Below, one piece after another: positions 8,489-12,433 of a stretch of 12,433 nt of DNA (its first letter is position 1; each line of letters begins with the position of its first letter). Location: assembly GCA_016987375.1 (NCBI GenBank), contig PJRA01000196.1, positions 2,104,568 to 2,117,000 on the forward strand. The letters are read 5' to 3'. Source of the DNA: Brachionus koreanus (lineage: Eukaryota; Rotifera; Eurotatoria; Ploima; Brachionidae). The position numbers were made by a program, and so were the translations under genes. The notes under the pieces were generated by a model, which saw only the letters and a list, made by a program, of their open reading frames with translations, did not search any database and was not told the origin of the DNA.

Positions 8489-11261
8489 TTAATTTTTTTC
8501 ACTTCGATTTTTAGCCGTAATTCCGTTTGGTTTCTGTTCTAGTAAAGATGTATTTAAAAAATTGTTTTTTGGATCAAATCTAGCCAATCGTTCCAGTCTC
8601 TGTTGCATTTTTTTCATATCCAAAACTGGTAAAAACAAAAAATTTAAGTTATTTTAATAATTAATCAAATTTAAAAAAAGCTACCAAGACTTTGTCCAGT
8701 AGAGGGTCGTACTAAAAATGAATAATGAACATTTTTTTCACACTGTGGGCAGTCTTTTGACTTTGTCTTCTGTAATTCTTTTGGAGTTATCCATTCGCCA
8801 CTAAATGTATAATTTTCACACTCAGGACATAAAGACCATCTGTCATATCTTAAACCTTTAAAGATAAATTTTTTAATCAAAAATTAAGTTTAAAATTTTA
8901 GAGTTCTTAAAAACGGATTTATTAAATTGATAAATATAAAATATTCTAAATTGTTAAAAACAAGTCTAAAATTCATTTGAAATTTTTTAAGGTTCTTTTT
9001 TAAAAAAAATAGAGAGTTTGGCTTGGAAATGTTTCCTTTATTTCTATTTTTAAATTATAATACAAATCAAATTTACTGGGAAAAGTTTGAGAAATGCTTT
9101 CTTCAAATAATTGTAAAACTTTTAAAGCCACAAGCCATATTTGATCAAGATCCATTTCTGTAGTCTGTTCAAATTCACTTTTGTTTGTCGGGTCAATTCC
9201 TTCAATGACCGTCTGATAGCTTACTAAATAAAAATCAAACACAACCTCGTTGCATTTGTCTTCACTTTTCATAGCATTTGTATAAATTATCACTCTAAAT
9301 TTGATTGAAAAATTTTAAATTAAAAATTTTCAAAAATTTAATTTTATTTACCCGACTGAATTTTCTTCATTATAAGCATAAATAACATTTTTAAAATGGC
9401 TTTTAAAATACAAATCTGAATTGAGGAGACAATTGACAGAGAATTTTTCAAAAATTCCAGACATAAGAGACCATGGAAAGGTGTATTTTTGAGATATGCG
9501 AGACATAAACACTGGATTTTCACCTTTTATTCCAGCTGTTAGAGCACTTTTTGCCGCATTAATACATTCATTTTGTAGATGTCTTCTCATTTTAAACAAA
9601 TTAGATTTTTCGGTTAGAAATGGAAGATAAAAAGGCACAATTAGTGAATTGAAATTGACTGTTTCTTGCTTATAATTTTGCGCCATTGGATTCACATAAA
9701 AAGATGAGTAAACTGATTCATTCATTGTTTGTTCAAAATCTGCCCTATTGTTATTGAAAAGTATTTTCAGTTTTTCTTTAGACACACTCGGATAGAATAT
9801 ATGAAACATTTCGGCAAACATAACAACTACTTCTTGTAGTAAGCTCGCACTGTCTGTGATCAATATTGGATACCAGAGCATCTTCAATAAGTCCATGTTA
9901 AGAATGCCTTTGAGCAAAAAGTCATTGCTCAAATTTTGAATGTATTCTGATGACATGTTAATGCTGTTTTGTAGAATTTTAGATCTAACACTTTGTTTGT
10001 GAACATCAAGAAAATTTTCCGAAAAATGGGATCTGTATATAACATAAAGCATTTCATAGAGTATAGCTGGCCTAAGAAAAACTTTTTTTTTTAATTTTTC
10101 ACTGTCATGAAACCAAATGATGACACCATTCGAGTTTAAATAGTCGGTAATTGGTTCTACCAAATGGCTCATTCCATATTTTTCAACTATTTTTGCTCTA
10201 TATTCACTGTAATCCATGCAAAGAACAGACATTGAACTTGGACTCAGAATTTTAATTTTGTCTTCATAATACTTTAAATGTGGCATTTCATTTAGTGTTT
10301 GTGTGGCAAATTTTTCAATTTCCAACCAAAATGAAGGAATTTTTTGATTTACTGAACCAAATGTTTTTTTATTATTGTACACAAGTTGTTTAATTATCTG
10401 GTTTATTTGAGAAATACCTTCCATTTTAAGACTGGCAGCTGGCAAACAAGTATCGTAAAGGTCCGGATTAAGATTGCCTTGAGTTTGAACCAATTGTTTG
10501 AGTCGATCAGACTGTGATGCAGATATTTGTGGAAGTTTTTCAATTTCTTTTAGGTCTTGCTTGATTTGATTAATTCTGTTTTGTAGATGCTTGTTAATTA
10601 ATTGATCGACTAGTTCACACAAAGCTGCTCGCTTGTCTACTGGACTTTCGTCTATTTTGGTCAATATTGGAATTATTGAGAAAGGACTGTTCTTGGACAT
10701 TTTCAAAAATAAATGATCCAATAGATTGATCAATTTTTTTTCAAATGTTTCTTGTGATTTAATTAAAAGCGTTGAGTCAAAGCAGAGTATAATAAGAGCT
10801 TTTTTGTCTAGAAACAAATTGCTTAGATGACCAAATTGATCTAAATTGCCATTAAAATCATAAATTGTAATTGGTAAAACGCTTTTTTTCTGAATTAATT
10901 CAGAAGCTGAAGTTAATGGTTCTACATCATAAAAACTATGATTTGAAAAAGCATTCAATGCTTCAATTTGTTTTTTCTTTTTAGGCGTTACAATTCTTAC
11001 AGATCTGGCTGAATTAACAGGCTTTCCTTCTTGAATAAAAGATTTAGTTGAATAAGTCGATGAAAGTGGTCGGTCTTCGTCTAGTTCTGAATTCATATAA
11101 AATTGGTGAATTTCAATTAATTTTGATTCTTTTTCCTCATTATCATTAAATTGTTCTATCAAATTTGATTGAGAGTTGAAATCTTCCAGCGCAAAGCAAA
11201 AACTTGTTTTTCCACTTTTAGGCTCACCTAGTACCAAAATCTTGAATCCTTCAAACAACAA
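8489..11261 (-). CDS. ROCO-family Roc-COR GTPase, 3' part, with double-CxxC tail and no kinase
   Basis: A ROCO protein (LRRK/MFHAS1 superfamily) whose Roc GTPase and COR dimerisation modules act in signalling. Exons are 11261-9352, 9294-9077, 8855-8685 and 8625-8489. They give 811 codons after an internal acceptor (TTATAG) at 11262, so 5' exons, perhaps LRRs, are missing. Numbered from the first codon: P-loop GEPKSGKT (12-19), G3-like DFNGN (135-139) instead of DFGGQ, LTKID (200-204), and COR about 308-610 with VIIWFHDSEKL, VFLRPAILYEML, LIVPFYLP and FPWSLMSGIFEKF. The G1-G3 spacer is long, low-complexity and basic. Next comes LRYDRWSLCPEC; the pairs C719/C722 and C745/C748 suggest a zinc ribbon. 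The protein stops 63 residues later, leaving no room for a kinase. The 221-bp intron before exon 3 was chosen because its phase fits and it restores FPSLRYDRWSLCPEC. The kinase-less layout resembles MFHAS1, but orthology is unproven. Confidence 0.85.
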
Positions 11262-12433
11262 CTATAATTAAAATCAACTTATTATAAAAATTTATATTTT
11301 TTAAAAATCATTTTCCCAATAGTATATCAATTATAATTTTCAGAATTGCAGTTAGGTTTTAGTAATTCTTTTCATAAGACAGAATAAGTTACTAACAATA
11401 CAAAAGTAGAATTAATTAATTGCATATTGTAGTTTTAATTTTAACTACTCCTATATTAATTATTCATGTTAAAATGTAAATAGTTTTATCAATAGTATAT
11501 GGAGTTAATGAAAACTATTTTAATGCTGAAGGAACTTTTTTACCTTTTTTTAAAACTAAACTTTATGCTTTAATTCTTTAATCAAATTTAAATTTGAAAT
11601 ACAATGCTATAAAATGTTTTACAAGTGAAAGTTAAGCTTTTCGTTTTTGCAAAAAGAAAAAAAATAGAATCTTAGTTTGTTTGTTCACGAAAAATAGATC
11701 TTAATTTGTTTTCTAGCATGTTGAATGCTGCTAAAATAGCATTTTGCTTAGATGACCAAAAACAGGCTTTAAAAACGTGTAAATTAAATTTAAAAAACAA
11801 AAAAAGTGAAAAAACAGATTTTTTAAATTAACAATTAAATAGTGTCTAGCATAGTTACAGATTCTTTTTTTATGTATCAACAACAAAATAAATAAATTGA
11901 AATTTTACTTACATAAAAATACATAAAAATTTATGGAAATAGAATAGAAAGCCAAAAAGAAATAGAGAAATGGGATCTTAATCAAAAAAAAAGTTTGGGA
12001 AGTAAAAATTACGAAAACCAGAATTTAATGAATAATGAATGTTTTGTTGAATTAATCGCACTGTTATGTTCACTGAATTCATGAAAAACAGTGACATTTG
12101 CGAGCTCATATTATTTTTACAAGAACTTTTTAGTTTTTAAGAGATCGAAATGAATGTTTTAAGCTACTACTAACGTTTTAAAACGCCAGTCTAATGAAAC
12201 TCAAGCCATTAACAACATTGGTATTAGTAGTGGGAAAAAGTTTTAATTATTTGTGTGTAAAAATACAAATTTTGTTTTTTTGGTATTTGCTTCAATTTAT
12301 ATAATTATATTAAATATCAATTAAATAGAATTGTTTCTTCAGTATTTTTGTTTTATTAATGCATGAAAATAGCAAAGGTAATAATCATATGCCTTTTTAA
12401 ATTGTAATATTAAGCTTCTGTTTCACATGCTTT
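11262..12433. other. Upstream intron or intergenic sequence of the ROCO gene
   Basis: This begins as the intron preceding the first visible ROCO exon, whose acceptor is at 11262-11263. No leucine-rich-repeat or other recognisable exon follows on either strand up to the window end, so the missing 5' exons are either very short or outside. The sequence is AT-rich. A doubtful small exon is at 11672-11766. At 12057-12101 a small imperfect hairpin pairs TCGCA...CACTG with CAGTGACAT...TGCGA. CTACTACTAA near 12163 is echoed inverted as TTAGTAGTGG near 12225. Confidence 0.55.
11672..11766 (-). other. Possible small terminal exon (unassigned)
   Basis: After an acceptor-like TTTAAAG the minus strand stays open for 31 codons. 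It reads CFWSSKQNAIL, then AAFNMLENKLRSIFREQTN, then TAA. The amino-acid mix looks more protein-like than the surrounding AT-rich DNA, and AAG-type acceptors are used elsewhere in this window. I recognise no family. No convincing partner exon is found; a GTAAGT donor near 11911 follows only a short hydrophobic open stretch. It could equally be chance. Confidence 0.2.

Noticed and set aside
9000..9076. Reading ROCO exon 2 through to the stop near 9000
   Set aside because: The splice at 9077/9076 to 8855 fits both phase and the FPSLRYDRWSLCPEC continuation, while the read-through tail has no family character.
10819..11761. A 17-base identity (TTGCTTAGATGACCAAA) shared by ROCO exon 1 (about 10819-10835) and the upstream interval (about 11744-11760)
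   Set aside because: Flanks differ at once on both sides, and a match of this length is not unlikely by chance in 12 kb of AT-rich DNA.
12057..12235. Small inverted repeats as a mobile-element end or regulatory hairpin
   Set aside because: The arms are only 5-10 bp of solid pairing with gaps, which is expected by chance at this length.
1..12433. CRISPR array, bacterial operon, rRNA or intact tRNA genes
   Set aside because: There is no regularly spaced repeat, no ribosome-binding-site-led gene chain, no rRNA-like conserved stretch, and no sequence folding as a whole tRNA.

Overview
The window is nuclear DNA of an animal. It is very AT-rich and holds intron-containing genes of animal families. 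Reading frames are interrupted by GT-AG introns, most only 48-66 bp long, and both flanking proteins run off the window. A gene for a motile-cilium protein (ODAD2/ARMC4) is present and the standard code fits. The base composition and tiny introns suggest a compact-genome lophotrochozoan such as a monogonont rotifer, but that assignment is an inference from style, not from a diagnostic sequence.

Layout. All three protein genes lie on the minus strand. (1) 1-1234: the first seven exons of a gelsolin/severin-like actin-binding protein, running off the left edge. (2) 1235-3291: gene-free, with a roughly 350-bp imperfect inverted repeat (1857-2205) and a GC-richer, CpG-containing palindromic patch (3040-3155). 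(3) 3336-6899: a four-exon ODAD2/ARMC4 gene of 667 codons, with a polyadenylation signal behind it. Its first intron (1.45 kb) holds a decayed non-LTR retrotransposon in antisense orientation. (4) 6900-8446: gene-free. It holds two RFX X-box-like motifs 150-215 bp upstream of the ODAD2 start, a dead mariner transposase fragment, and a tRNA-like box-A remnant. (5) 8489-11261: the last four exons of a ROCO-family (Roc-COR GTPase) protein with a double-CxxC zinc-ribbon-like tail and no kinase domain. Its 5' exons are not identified and may lie to the right. (6) 11262-12433: upstream intron or intergenic sequence with at most one doubtful small exon.

The three genes do not form a pathway: gelsolin acts on actin, ODAD2 docks outer dynein arms on ciliary microtubules, and ROCO proteins are signalling GTPases. 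The three genes only share an orientation. The best leads are the paired X-box motifs in front of a ciliary gene, the short N-terminus of the ODAD2 model, the unusual Roc domain, and several decayed mobile-element fragments. I see no CRISPR array, operon or clearly new multi-gene system.
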